Assembly: GCF_900314615.1 (NCBI RefSeq)
Contig: NZ_OMWA01000003.1
Span: 1-64,000, forward strand
Direction of reading: 5' to 3'
DNA: 64,000 nucleotides
Source of the DNA: an uncultured Methanobrevibacter sp.
Lineage (GTDB): Archaea; Methanobacteriota; Methanobacteria; Methanobacteriales; Methanobacteriaceae
Shown: piece after piece, positions 32,983 to 41,967 of the stretch
Layout: each line of letters begins with the position of its first letter
How positions within the stretch are numbered: position 1 is the stretch's first letter
Notes under the pieces: model-generated
Database searches by the model: none
Seen by the model: only the letters and a program-made list of their open reading frames with translations
Told to the model about the DNA's origin: nothing
Translations under genes and position numbers: made by a program

Positions 32983-34206
32983 TTAAGTGGTGTATTCTGC
33001 ATTAATTTTTACATAATCATAAGTTAAATCACAACCCCATGCTGTAGCCTGACCGTCACCTAGAAACATGTCAATATTGACAGTCACATTTTTGGATTGC
33101 ATTATCTTTTCTGCTCTTTCAAGGTACGGTGTGTCTTCAAAAGCCAGAATTTCACCTTTTCTAACCAAATCAACATCATCCACATCATCAGCAATTGAAA
33201 TTGTCACAATATCAGGATTTAAATCACAGCCGGAGTATCCTATAGCTGAAACGATTCTTCCCCAATTTGGATCACCACCAAATACTGCTGATTTGAATAA
33301 ACTTGAAGAAATAATTGATTTTGCAGCCAGTCTTGCGTCATTGTCATCTTTTGCGCCGACAACATTAGCTTCTATGAATTTAGTTGCTCCTTCACCATCA
33401 CGAGCCATCTTTTTAGCAAGATCGATACACAGATAATTCAGCGCTTCCTGGAAATTCTCATCCATTTTGCCTTCTTTAACAACGTCAACACCTGATGCAC
33501 CGTTGGCCATCATTAAACATGTGTCGTTTGTACTTTCATCGCCGTCAACAACTATCATGTTAAAACTGACATCCGCTGCCTGCTTTAATGCTTTTTTAAT
33601 TTCATCAGCAGGAACTGCTGCATCAGTTACAACAAATGACAGCATTGTACCCATATTCGGAGCAATCATGCCGCTTCCTTTTGTGATACCTGCAATTTTT
33701 ACGGTTTCACCAGTAGTTAATGTGACTTCCACTGCACATTCCTTCGGAAAAGTATCTGTTGTCATGATAGCTTTTGCAGCAGCAAGAGAATTTTCCGGTT
33801 CGTCGCCTAATTTTGAAAGTGATTCATATGCGACTTTGGAAATTATATCGATAGGCATTTCACGACCAATAACACCTGTTGAAGAAATCGCAATTTCCTC
33901 TTTAGGTATTTTCAAATCACGGGAGACAAGTTCAACTAAAGTTTCACAATCTTTAATGCCCTGATCTCCGGTAAAACAGTTAGCATTTCCACTATTTACA
34001 AAAACAGCAGAAACTTTTCCATTCTTGACAACATTTTTAGTGTATTTAACAGGAGCAGCTACAACTTTGTTTGAAGTAAATACCGCTGAAGCAGTACTGT
34101 TAGGGCAAAGGATAATAGTAACACCATACTTTCCTTCACGAGCTCCAGATACTTTAACATTATCAATTACGGAAAATCCGCCATCTAAATCTTTAATAAA
34201 ATCCAT
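32983..34206 (-). CDS. argJ: Glutamate N-acetyltransferase (ornithine acetyltransferase)
   Basis: 407 residues, standard ArgJ. Recycles acetyl from acetylornithine to glutamate in arginine synthesis; some archaeal forms also use acetyl-CoA. The self-cleavage site is G186/T187 in 'GMIAPNMGTMLSF', with T187 as nucleophile of the beta chain. 'SGNANCFTGDQG' and 'GGDPNWGRI' are conserved. GGTGATTTT precedes the ATG. Followed by the basic 34-residue gene, with ArgB encoded elsewhere at 21.6 kb. Confidence 0.95.
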   Translation of the reverse strand: MDFIKDLDGGFSVIDNVKVSGAREGKYGVTIILCPNSTASAVFTSNKVVAAPVKYTKNVVKNGKVSAVFVNSGNANCFTGDQGIKDCETLVELVSRDLKIPKEEIAISSTGVIGREMPIDIISKVAYESLSKLGDEPENSLAAAKAIMTTDTFPKECAVEVTLTTGETVKIAGITKGSGMIAPNMGTMLSFVVTDAAVPADEIKKALKQAADVSFNMIVVDGDESTNDTCLMMANGASGVDVVKEGKMDENFQEALNYLCIDLAKKMARDGEGATKFIEANVVGAKDDNDARLAAKSIISSSLFKSAVFGGDPNWGRIVSAIGYSGCDLNPDIVTISIADDVDDVDLVRKGEILAFEDTPYLERAEKIMQSKNVTVNIDMFLGDGQATAWGCDLTYDYVKINAEYTT

Positions 34207-34217
34207 AAAATCACCAT

Positions 34218-34679
34218 TTAGTATAAATGTTCAACATTATTGTAATAAGGATTATCTTCAACACCCAGAATCTCTGCAGACTGGTTTTCATTATAGTCCA
34301 CTTCATCAGATTCGTCAAATACCACACCATCGCTTTTATTCAAATTGGTAGTCATTTCAACAGTTACATTTTCAATGTGAGTAGTATTATTGGCAGTATC
34401 ATTGTTTGTGCTTTCAAAACTCATGAAAACACCGGCCGAAGCTCCAATAATGAATGCCAATAAAATTATAATCATGACCAAAACGGTTTTGCCGCCACCT
34501 TTCTTCTGTCTGTTATACTTATTATTTCTACGAGAATCCTGACGATTATTTCTTTTCATGAAAGAAGATTTTATACTTCTTTTACTATTGTTTCTATTAA
34601 AAGATGATTTATGACCCTTTTTATTATAGTTACCATTTCCAGGTCTTAATACTCTCTTATCGTCTTTTTTTCGTCTCAT
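34218..34679 (-). CDS. Single-pass membrane protein with very basic cytoplasmic tail
   Basis: 153 residues. Residues 1-63 are rich in Arg, Lys and Asn (MRRKKDDKRVLRPGNGNYNK...). One membrane helix (~67-90) and an acidic Asn/Thr-rich extracytoplasmic segment (~91-153) with possible glycosylation sites follow. The basic tail could bind nucleic acid or acidic lipids. It lies between the GGDD membrane protein and argJ on the same strand, 11 bp from argJ. No family is known. Confidence 0.6.
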   Translation of the reverse strand: MRRKKDDKRVLRPGNGNYNKKGHKSSFNRNNSKRSIKSSFMKRNNRQDSRRNNKYNRQKKGGGKTVLVMIIILLAFIIGASAGVFMSFESTNNDTANNTTHIENVTVEMTTNLNKSDGVVFDESDEVDYNENQSAEILGVEDNPYYNNVEHLY

Positions 34680-34702
34680 ATTATGTACTCTTTTTTAATT
34701 CA

Positions 34703-35905
34703 TTATGCAATAAATGCATATACTAAAGCCAATATAATTCCAACAAAACCAAACATGCCTAATCCTAAAATAGACATCAGATATACAAAAATAAATACGA
34801 ATGCAAAAACACCAATCAGTTTTGCTTTTTGATTTTCCACCAGGTTAATTAAAGTCCTTGAAAATTCAGACGGAATATTATACGCATATAATCCGTTAGC
34901 AAGTTCGAATACAACCAGTGACAGCGGAGATGTAGAAGGTAAACTGTCCACCAACTGAGCTCTTTCTCCAGCTTCACGTCTGCTTCTGCCTACTCCTGCT
35001 CTGATTTTTGCACCGTTGTCAAGAGCAAACCATGCTGCATCAAGACCTGCACGAATTGCCAAATCTTTAGATGGGAATCTTGCAATGAAATCATCACCAC
35101 CTTCCCTATAACCTTCAAGCTCACCGTCACATTCTGTTTCAATGAAGTTTTTGATTCCGGTCATCAAGTCTACAAGCTGATTTCTGCCGTTTTTATCAAT
35201 AAATTTAGTGGAATCAATAAGATCAATGAATAAATAATTTTCCAAATCAACAGGACGGGATTCTTTAAGCAAAAATGGAGAATCAAATACCAGCGCATAT
35301 TCTCCGCCAAGTTTTGTAAATGCAATTCCAGGGAAACTTCCAACATTTTGAGTGTAGTGAATTGCACGCTCAATGGAAGCTGCTCCAGTCATTCCCACTG
35401 CGGAAATTACCTGAATACCTTCAGACAATCCTATTCCAATAAGTTCAATAGCTACACGAATTGCATCATTTTTGCTTAACATTCTTGCAACAAGCTCAGT
35501 AGCTGTTTTTTCGACAATTTCTCCTTTTTCTGTTTGGATAATTTTTACAAAAATATTAATTAAATTAGAAGGATGTTCCAGTTCAATATAAAAATAACGG
35601 TCACTACCCATGATAATATTACTAACTAACGCATATTCTTCAACCCTATTTTCAGCAGGAGACAGTTCATAAAAACTGTATTCCTCAGGAATGTTTTCAG
35701 CACCCACATCACGTATAAGATTTTCCTGAATTGATTCTGAGGTAATTTGTGCTTTTTCCAGCTCAAAAAGAATAGTTTGAGTATAATTGAATAACTCTAC
35801 ATATTCTGTTTCCAGAGTATTTGTCGGGAAAAATTTTGTCCCCACAGCAATAGGATTAAGCTTTGTTGTGAGTTTGATATATGCTTTAGTTAGAAAACTA
35901 GTCAT
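34703..35905 (-). CDS. Membrane protein with GGDD nucleotide cyclase/GTP-cyclohydrolase-III-like palm domain
   Basis: 400 residues from ATG 35905, nine bases after GGAG; the earlier ATGs overlap that ribosome binding site. Residues ~220-325 read like a palm-fold nucleotidyl cyclase or polymerase: 'YLFIDLIDSTKF' (metal Asp), then 'GYREGGDDFIARFP' (GGDD at ~269-272) and 'IRAGVGRSRREAGERA', a layout shared with archaeal GTP cyclohydrolase III and GGDEF/Cas10 palms. An unknown N-terminal domain precedes it and two membrane helices end it (~365-398). The start overlaps the upstream PIN-domain gene by 8 bp. Confidence 0.68.
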   Translation of the reverse strand: MTSFLTKAYIKLTTKLNPIAVGTKFFPTNTLETEYVELFNYTQTILFELEKAQITSESIQENLIRDVGAENIPEEYSFYELSPAENRVEEYALVSNIIMGSDRYFYIELEHPSNLINIFVKIIQTEKGEIVEKTATELVARMLSKNDAIRVAIELIGIGLSEGIQVISAVGMTGAASIERAIHYTQNVGSFPGIAFTKLGGEYALVFDSPFLLKESRPVDLENYLFIDLIDSTKFIDKNGRNQLVDLMTGIKNFIETECDGELEGYREGGDDFIARFPSKDLAIRAGLDAAWFALDNGAKIRAGVGRSRREAGERAQLVDSLPSTSPLSLVVFELANGLYAYNIPSEFSRTLINLVENQKAKLIGVFAFVFIFVYLMSILGLGMFGFVGIILALVYAFIA

Positions 35906-36923
35906 CGAATGCATCTCCTTTCTCAAGTTCTATTTCGAAATCACCAGGTTTTTCCAAAATCATATCAGGTTTGACAGATACAAATGGGAATTTCCAGGAT
36001 CCCAGTCTTCCGGCTATTGTACTTGCAATATTTCTGGAGTTTCTTTTTATGAACACTTCATCATGAGAACTGACGCGCACTAATATGTTATATGGTGCGT
36101 TTTCGGTTACTTCATCAGCTAGCAGAATATTTAATTCAAAATTACCTGGTCTTGTAAATAAATCGTTACGAACTGCAATCAATGGCTTTTTCTCAAGGCC
36201 TAACCTGTCTGCTACAGTAACAGATATATTACCTGCGTTTTTAACAGCTAACTTATAATCTTTAGGATGCACCAGTACAAAAATCACATATGGTGCTGCG
36301 ATTTCAACATCATCAACCATCTCAACGATTTTGTTGAACATTGGTATTTTTGAAAAGATATTTTCAAGCCTGGAATCCGCATTGTTTTCATTGTCAATAC
36401 GAATGATAGCCTGTTTAGCAATGTTCAATGGAGAAATCTCGAGTCCTTCCTTACCAGTGTAGATTTCCCATTTTTTAAAGTTCAGTTCCTTGATAATCTC
36501 ATCACAGATATGTTGAAGAATGTTTTTATCTTTTTTAGGTTTGTTTGGCTTACCAAAGGTAAGTCTGCCATTATCAATAATGAATGGAATTCTCATTGAA
36601 GAGATATTTCTGAATTCAGCAGCATAATCTCTGAATTTATCGTTAGATAATATTTTTGCTTTTTCACTTGTAGCAATTTCTAAAATAAAATGATCAGCAT
36701 CATTACCTGCAGGAACTTCCTCCACATTTTCACTTTCCAGCAGTTTCAAGAATTTTTCCTTATCATCAATATCATGACGAAGTGATGCATCGGCAATAAT
36801 TACAAATTCATCCTCACTTTCCTCAAGTGCTTTAACAGCAGCAAGAATATTACTCATTTGAGGTTGACCATTTTGATTTTTAACGTGAAAAGCTACATTT
36901 GAAGCATCAACTACAACTTTCAT
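35898..36923 (-). CDS. PIN/NYN-domain (Zc3h12a/Regnase-like) ribonuclease with duplicated C-terminal domain
   Basis: 341 residues. Residues 1-110 have acidic residues placed as in Zc3h12a-like NYN/PIN nucleases: D6 and N9 (VVVDASNVAFH), D75/D77 (GNDADHFI) and D95/D99 (ILSNDKFRDY). The C-terminal half has two related ~80-residue segments, each with a 'H..x(n)..KNAGNIS-VTVADRLG' / 'KRNSRNIASTIAGRLG' core. RNA cleavage is predicted by family. The stop codon is buried in the start region of the GGDD membrane protein gene, so the pair is translationally coupled. GGTGATATT precedes the ATG. Confidence 0.75.
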   Translation of the reverse strand: MKVVVDASNVAFHVKNQNGQPQMSNILAAVKALEESEDEFVIIADASLRHDIDDKEKFLKLLESENVEEVPAGNDADHFILEIATSEKAKILSNDKFRDYAAEFRNISSMRIPFIIDNGRLTFGKPNKPKKDKNILQHICDEIIKELNFKKWEIYTGKEGLEISPLNIAKQAIIRIDNENNADSRLENIFSKIPMFNKIVEMVDDVEIAAPYVIFVLVHPKDYKLAVKNAGNISVTVADRLGLEKKPLIAVRNDLFTRPGNFELNILLADEVTENAPYNILVRVSSHDEVFIKRNSRNIASTIAGRLGSWKFPFVSVKPDMILEKPGDFEIELEKGDAFDD

Positions 36924-37000
36924 AATATCACCTAATCAACATTATATTATTTTTTAAATCAGTATACTATATTTGTTTAAATGTATATATAATATTTAAG

Positions 37001-37744
37001 TTATATGGTATTTATTGGATATTTTCCAAATAAAAATTTTTCACCACCGACATTATTTAGATAAATTTCAATGTCTGTGTCTGTAATATGGTAAACATTA
37101 TATGAATTTTTGATTTTTCCTCTCAGCTTTGATGAACACAATGAACCTGCATTGACAACGACTGTTTCGTTTATTTTCCAAATATTCGGCACATGCTTGT
37201 GTCCGGATAAAACAAGGTCGACTTCATGGGTTGTTAATGTCTTTAGAATATCTCCCGCATCAGACAATACATTACGTTCACGTCCTGTCTGAGGAATCGG
37301 AACAATATGATGGTGCAGAGCTACAATGGAAAAATGATCGTTTATGACACACTCATCCAGCTGGTGTTCCAGCCACAAATGTTGAGGAGTTCCGATATGC
37401 CCCTTGTTTTCATCAGGAGAACTGCTGTCAAGACCGACAACTGTATATTTTTCACCAAATGTAAGTTTCCAGCTTTTTTCACCGACTAATTCTTCAAAAC
37501 TTTGATAACCTAAATTACGTGAATCATGGTTTCCTGGAACGGCAAATAATGGTGCTTCAAACATTTCAAGATATTTGGTTGCCTGTTGAAACTCTTTATA
37601 ATAACCATGTTCAGTGAGATCCCCGGTCAATATTATCATGTCCGGTTGTAAGTGATTGATTTCAGCTACAGCTTTCATGAATATTTCTTCATTAAACTCT
37701 GACGCACTTACATGCAAATCGGAAATGTGTGCAATAAATGTCAT
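37001..37744 (-). CDS. Calcineurin-like metallophosphoesterase
   Basis: 247 residues from ATG 37744 (MTFIAHISDLHVSASEF). The metal site motifs are 'ISDLHV' (DxH), 'ILTGDLTEHG' (GDxxE/D), 'FAVPGNHDSR' (GNHD), 'VALHHHI' and 'LSGHKHVPNIW' (GHxH), typical of the Icc/CpdA and archaeal MPE families. It may hydrolyse a phosphodiester such as a cyclic nucleotide. The substrate is unknown, although a GGDD-domain protein lies ~1.1 kb upstream in the window. The start is six bases after the NAC gene stop. Confidence 0.85.
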   Translation of the reverse strand: MTFIAHISDLHVSASEFNEEIFMKAVAEINHLQPDMIILTGDLTEHGYYKEFQQATKYLEMFEAPLFAVPGNHDSRNLGYQSFEELVGEKSWKLTFGEKYTVVGLDSSSPDENKGHIGTPQHLWLEHQLDECVINDHFSIVALHHHIVPIPQTGRERNVLSDAGDILKTLTTHEVDLVLSGHKHVPNIWKINETVVVNAGSLCSSKLRGKIKNSYNVYHITDTDIEIYLNNVGGEKFLFGKYPINTI

Positions 37745-37749
37745 TATAT

Positions 37750-38100
37750 CTATTGGTTTAATTTCATGATAGCTTCTGCAAGGTCTCCTTTGCACTCTTC
37801 AAGTGCAGCTCTTGCTTCATCTTCAGAAACATTGGCACTGTTAGCTACCATTTCAACATCTTCATCAGGAATTTCAATTTCATAGTCAAGTTCTACTTCA
37901 CGTGCTTTACCTTCAATCTGGTAAGTTTCCTGACCCATTACATTCATTAGGCTTACACTAGGATTGTCGATGATTAATTCTTTTTCGTCAAAGCGGATAA
38001 TGACTTCACGGACACCTTCAAGCTCGTCCATTTTCATTCCCATCTTTTTCATCTGTCTTTCCATCTGTTTCATTTGTTTTTTATTCATACCAGGTATCAT
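37750..38100 (-). CDS. nac: Nascent polypeptide-associated complex protein (archaeal NAC)
   Basis: 116 residues. NAC domain (~30-75, 'GVREVIIRFDEKELIIDNPSVSLMNVMGQETYQIEG') and a C-terminal UBA domain (~78-116, 'EDVEMVANSANVSEDEARAALEECKGDLAEAIMKL'), with a Met/Lys-rich N-terminus (MNKKQMKQMERQMKKMGM) that touches the ribosome. Archaeal NAC is a homodimer that binds nascent chains at the exit tunnel. It is followed immediately by the metallophosphoesterase gene. Confidence 0.95.
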   Translation of the reverse strand: MIPGMNKKQMKQMERQMKKMGMKMDELEGVREVIIRFDEKELIIDNPSVSLMNVMGQETYQIEGKAREVELDYEIEIPDEDVEMVANSANVSEDEARAALEECKGDLAEAIMKLNQ

Positions 38101-38189
38101 TTTTAATCCTCAATAAAATAACTATTTATAATTATATTTCTAATTATTATTAAAAATTTGGTTGAATATTTAAAAAAAAATTAACGGAT

Positions 38190-39338
38190 TTAATTGGTAA
38201 ATCCGTATCCTTCAGTTTCAAATGTCTTTGCAACTTCCTTCAATACTTCAGGAATATTAATCTGCTGAGGACATTCCTCAATACAGGTTTCACATTCGCT
38301 GCAGTCTGAAGCAAGCCCCACATCAGGAAGTTTTGAATAGTTGAGATAAGCATTTCCGAACTGTGTCCATTCTTCCCCTTTTTTGTTTACAATCTTTTCT
38401 TTGTTGTACAAATCAAAGATTTTGGCAATGTTAATCTCTTCAGGACATGAGTCAACACAGTATCTGCACTTTGTACAGTCAACTGTAATGTTACTGTTGA
38501 TAATTTCAGCAACTTCCTTGACTATTTCATGCTCTTCATCATTTAACGGTTTGAAGTTTTTAAATGATTCAATATTTTCTTTTAGCTGATTAAGGTTGCT
38601 TGCACCGGTTAAAGTGACATCTACTCCATCAAGACCTGCTACAAATCTCATTGCCCATGATGTAACAGGATCATCAGGATTATAATCCTTCATCAGTTTT
38701 TCAGCATCTTCAGGAACATCTGCTAAAAATCCTCCTTTGAAAGGTTCCATAACCATTACTGATTTGCCATATTTTTTTGCAACTTCCAGACATTTCCTAG
38801 ATTCAATATTCTCATCTTCCCAGTCAAGGTAATTAATCTGCAATAAAACAAATTCCAGTTCAGGATGATCAAATAAAATTTCTTCAAGAAACTCAGAATC
38901 CCCATGTGTGGAAATACCAATATGCTTAATAAATCCTTCTTCTTTTTTCTTTTGTATGAATGAATATAAATCCACATTTTTCCATGCATTTTCAGTGAAG
39001 CCACTTACATTATGCAGCATGTAATAATCAAAGTAGTCAACACCGCAGTTTTCAAGCTGCTGAGCAAAAATAGGTTCCAACTGTGATTCTTCAGTAATTA
39101 CAAACAAAGGAAGTTTTGTTGCAATTTTAAATGATTCACGAGGATATCTGTCCACTACAGTCTCTTTAAAAGTCTTTTCACCAACACCTTCATGGTAAAC
39201 GAATGCAGTATCAAAATGGTTAAATCCACTTTCCATATACAAATCCACCATTTCATTTACCTGTTCAATATCAATGCTTGTAACATCATTTTCATCCAAA
39301 AGTGGAAGTCTCATCATTCCAAAACCTAAACTAGCCAT
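38190..39338 (-). CDS. Aldo/keto reductase with C-terminal [4Fe-4S] ferredoxin domain
   Basis: 382 residues. AKR barrel (~1-265) with 'GMMRLPLL', 'GFNHFDTAFVYHEGVGEKTFKE' (Tyr and Asp of the active site) and 'LTGASNLNQLKENI'. A C-terminal module follows with two cluster motifs, CTKCRYCVDSCPE (~288) and CSECETCIEECPQ (~347). Such ferredoxin-fused AKRs are common in methanogens and clostridia, and their substrates are mostly unknown. The start MASLGFGMMRLP matches the family N-terminus. It is probably monocistronic. Confidence 0.88.
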   Translation of the reverse strand: MASLGFGMMRLPLLDENDVTSIDIEQVNEMVDLYMESGFNHFDTAFVYHEGVGEKTFKETVVDRYPRESFKIATKLPLFVITEESQLEPIFAQQLENCGVDYFDYYMLHNVSGFTENAWKNVDLYSFIQKKKEEGFIKHIGISTHGDSEFLEEILFDHPELEFVLLQINYLDWEDENIESRKCLEVAKKYGKSVMVMEPFKGGFLADVPEDAEKLMKDYNPDDPVTSWAMRFVAGLDGVDVTLTGASNLNQLKENIESFKNFKPLNDEEHEIVKEVAEIINSNITVDCTKCRYCVDSCPEEINIAKIFDLYNKEKIVNKKGEEWTQFGNAYLNYSKLPDVGLASDCSECETCIEECPQQINIPEVLKEVAKTFETEGYGFTN

Positions 39339-39523
39339 TTTAATTCCCCAAAATACGATTTTTAAATTATATAACTCAATGAATATTCAATAATCTTTCC
39401 GTTGCTCGAAATTACCATAAATTTCGGCATTATTATCTATTATTAATATAATTATATTTTAAATCTTTTGATAGGCTATTGAAAAGAATACCTATTTAAT
39501 CAATTATCATTATAACTATTTCC

Positions 39524-40063
39524 ATGAACAAAAAACGATGCAACTGGGCAACTGATGTTGAAGAGATTTATGTAAAATACCATGATGAAGAGTGGGGAAT
39601 TCCAACCCATGACGACAGGCAGCTATTTGAAATGCTTGTTCTGGAGTCATTTCAGGCAGGACTTTCATGGATAACAATACTTAAAAAGCGTGAAAACTTC
39701 AAAAAGGCCTTTGACAATTTTGATGTTGTTAAAGTGGCAAATTATGATGAAAATAAAGTCAACGAGCTTAGAGAAAATGCTGGAATTATCCGTCACAAAG
39801 GCAAAATCAATGCTGCAATCAAAAATGCCCAGGCATTCATTGAAATTCAGGACGAATTCGGAAGCTTTGATGAGTATATCTGGGGATTTACAGAGGGCAA
39901 AATCATTAAAGCAGAATTTCTGACAGAATCAGATTTATCCAAAAGGATTTCCAAAGATCTTAAAAAACGTGGAATGAGTTTTGTCGGTCCGACCATAATT
40001 TATTCGTATCTTGAATCAATAGGCATTATTGACAATCACCAGCAAAATTGCTTCAAGTATTGA
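39524..40063 (+). CDS. tag: DNA-3-methyladenine glycosylase I
   Basis: 179 residues. TagI family: 'RCNWATDVEEIYVKYHDEEWGIPTHDDRQLFEMLVLESFQAGLSWITIL' with the catalytic Glu/Trp/Tyr region, and a structural zinc site from C6, H20, H172 and C176. It removes 3-methyladenine from DNA in base excision repair. The ATG follows 'TTATAACTATTTCC' directly, without a ribosome binding site, so it is likely leaderless. It is uncommon in archaea, so acquisition from bacteria is possible, but codon use looks ordinary. Confidence 0.92.
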   Translation: MNKKRCNWATDVEEIYVKYHDEEWGIPTHDDRQLFEMLVLESFQAGLSWITILKKRENFKKAFDNFDVVKVANYDENKVNELRENAGIIRHKGKINAAIKNAQAFIEIQDEFGSFDEYIWGFTEGKIIKAEFLTESDLSKRISKDLKKRGMSFVGPTIIYSYLESIGIIDNHQQNCFKY

Positions 40064-40176
40064 AAATTACAATTCCACAAGTATATTTCCAAATTAAGAC
40101 AATTTAATCAGGTTAAATCAATTTTAAAGTCTAAAAAATCAATAAGAATAAATATAATCAAATTTAATTAAGTATT

Positions 40177-40758
40177 ATGGATATAGAATACATTAAAAAT
40201 AATTATAGATTTGAAACATTGACACCAGACCATGATTTGACCGGCTTTGAATGCGACTCTGAAGATTTGAATGAATTTCTAAAAAAAGATGCGCTCAAAC
40301 AGCAGCAGGAAAACCTGAATCATACAAAACTGATAACCTGCGATGAAAATATCATAGGTTTCGTATCATTATTGACAGATTCCATGAAACTGAAACTGTT
40401 AAGAGATGAAGTTCAAAAAGAAAAAATCAAAGACAAATTAAATATTTCTGAAAACAATACAATTCCTGCAATTAAAATAGGGCGTTTTGCAATTGACAAA
40501 AAATATTCTGGCAAAGGTTTAGGAACCAAAATTATCAGAAATATCATATCCAACATTCGTGAAATTGCTGAAACTCAAGTAGGTTTAAGATTTGTTATTG
40601 TTGAAGGATATGCATCAGCATATAACTTCTATGTCACACACAACAACTTTAAAAATTTAAAAAGAGATGAAAAGAAAATTAACCACATTCATCAAATTAA
40701 AAAACAAGACCCTACAAGGACATTCTACTTGTATTTTGATTTGAAAGATTTAGAATGA
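40177..40758 (+). CDS. GNAT family acetyltransferase, TacT-toxin-like
   Basis: 193 residues. The layout 'FECDSEDLNEFLKKDALKQQQENLNHTKLIT' near the N-terminus followed by the acetyl-CoA loop 'IGRFAIDKKYSGKGLGTKIIRN' (~104-125) and 'FVIVEGYASAYNFYVTHNNF' resembles tRNA-acetylating TacT-type toxins. No DUF1778-type antitoxin lies upstream. Only a convergent 46-residue gene is near. The gene may be a toxin or an ordinary acetyltransferase. The ATG has no ribosome binding site; TATA-like AAATATAATC lies ~30 bp upstream, so it may be leaderless. Confidence 0.72.
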   Translation: MDIEYIKNNYRFETLTPDHDLTGFECDSEDLNEFLKKDALKQQQENLNHTKLITCDENIIGFVSLLTDSMKLKLLRDEVQKEKIKDKLNISENNTIPAIKIGRFAIDKKYSGKGLGTKIIRNIISNIREIAETQVGLRFVIVEGYASAYNFYVTHNNFKNLKRDEKKINHIHQIKKQDPTRTFYLYFDLKDLE

Positions 40759-40782
40759 AAATTCCAAATCTTAATGTTTAAC

Positions 40783-40923
40783 CTAAAATGGAACATTCCT
40801 TTGGGATTTTATTTTCTTTGCAAACTCCTTATCTTTTTCACTAGGTGGTTCATACATCCTTTTTAAAAATTCAATTGCATCTTTTCCTTCCAATTCTGGT
40901 GTTGGTCCTATTGGTTTAGCCAT
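40783..40923 (-). CDS. 46-residue protein, convergent with the TacT-like gene
   Basis: Reads MAKPIGPTPELEGKDAIEF, then LKRMYEPPSEKDKEFAKKI and KSQRNVPF, TAG. It is charged, Pro-rich at the start and shows the regular composition of a real protein. I recall similar short proteins in Methanobrevibacter near toxin-like genes, but cannot verify this. No strong ribosome binding site is seen (ATGTGTAAAA). The 24-bp convergent gap to the GNAT gene invites a toxin-antitoxin interpretation, though antitoxins are usually co-directional. Confidence 0.62.
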   Translation of the reverse strand: MAKPIGPTPELEGKDAIEFLKRMYEPPSEKDKEFAKKIKSQRNVPF

Positions 40924-41247
40924 TTTTACACATCCATTGTTTCATTGATAATTTTCCTATACAATCCACAATTATTACACAAATTATATTTTGTATAATA
41001 CCTCTAATATATTTTTCTTTTACATCAAATTTTATCATACTCCACAAAAGACCCCAAATCATTGAATTAATTGATAATAAATAACAAAAATCAAAATTAA
41101 GAACGCTCATATATCAAATATCAAATTAAAATGATAATTTTTTTACAATGACCCAAGTTAGAGTATTTCTACAAAATCACCCACAATGAGGAAAAAATGA
41201 ATATTTAAGAAGATATACTCTTAAATATTAACACAATACATTAATAC
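40924..41247. other. Intergenic region, no supported gene
   Basis: 324 bases. A 64-codon hydrophobic frame on the minus strand (40916-41110) overlaps the start of the 46-residue gene, has no ribosome binding site and an unlikely composition, so it is not called. A-rich tracts near 41200-41240 follow the downstream stop of the carboxymuconolactone decarboxylase-like gene. No RNA gene is seen. Confidence 0.4.
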
Positions 41248-41967
41248 TCACTTGCAAATCTCATTGACGATAGCCAATGCATTAAGAGTTCTTGGAAAAC
41301 CAATGTAAGGCATGATAACTGTTATTGCTGAAATTAATTTTTCCTTATCATTACCTACTGAGAGATTGCCCTGAGTATGTCCACTCAACTGATTTTCACA
41401 GCCGCCCAAACTTGAAAGAAATACAAAGGTTATCAGTTCCCTTTGCTGGTCATTTAAACCGTCACGAGTGTAAAAATCACCGAAGCAGTAACCTTCCAAA
41501 AACCTGTTGAAGTGCTGCTGGTCTTCAGGAGTGTTTTCTTTCATTGCTTTTATAAAATCTTCTCCAAAGTACCTGTTTTGAATTTCCAGACCTTTTTCAT
41601 ACCTGTTTTGAGGATTGGTATTTGATCTGTTTTCCAAAGGCATCTCGATTCCTTTTTTGTCAAATACCTTAATTACAACGCCAAAGAAATTGTGCGCCCT
41701 TCCAAATCCTACATAAGCAACAGACTGGTAGAGCAGTTCTTTAACTTCCTGCGGAGTTATATCCTTATCCAGAGCGGAAAGTAAAATCTTTTTAAATGCC
41801 TTAGGTGACTGACAGGCAATTAAACTTGCCAAAATAGCCAGAACGCTGTCTTTTTCAGATAATGTTGAGTGCTCAAATACTTCTCCAAAAGCAAAGTTTT
41901 TGAAAATTTCATGAAATTCAGGGTCGTTTTTCTCGATTCTTCCAAAATTGTCAAATAAATATTTCAT
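41248..41967 (-). CDS. Carboxymuconolactone decarboxylase (CMD) family protein
   Basis: 239 residues with two CMD domains (~15-95 and ~135-225). The first has 'SVLAILASLIACQSPKAFKKILLSALDKDITPQEVKELLYQSVAYVGFGRA', the second 'RELITFVFLSSLGGCENQLSGHTQGNLSVGNDKEKLISAITVIMPYIGFPR' with a CxxxxxxH-like pattern. These proteins are small peroxidase- or decarboxylase-like enzymes, and in methanogens the role is unknown. No clear ribosome binding site (TTTTAATTC) precedes the ATG. Confidence 0.85.
   Translation of the reverse strand: MKYLFDNFGRIEKNDPEFHEIFKNFAFGEVFEHSTLSEKDSVLAILASLIACQSPKAFKKILLSALDKDITPQEVKELLYQSVAYVGFGRAHNFFGVVIKVFDKKGIEMPLENRSNTNPQNRYEKGLEIQNRYFGEDFIKAMKENTPEDQQHFNRFLEGYCFGDFYTRDGLNDQQRELITFVFLSSLGGCENQLSGHTQGNLSVGNDKEKLISAITVIMPYIGFPRTLNALAIVNEICK

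Noticed and set aside
33068..33964. Two frames opposite argJ
   Set aside because: Antisense shadows of a well-defined enzyme.
40916..41110. 64-codon hydrophobic frame on the minus strand
   Set aside because: Overlaps the start of the 46-residue gene, lacks a ribosome binding site, and composition is that of AT-rich noncoding DNA.
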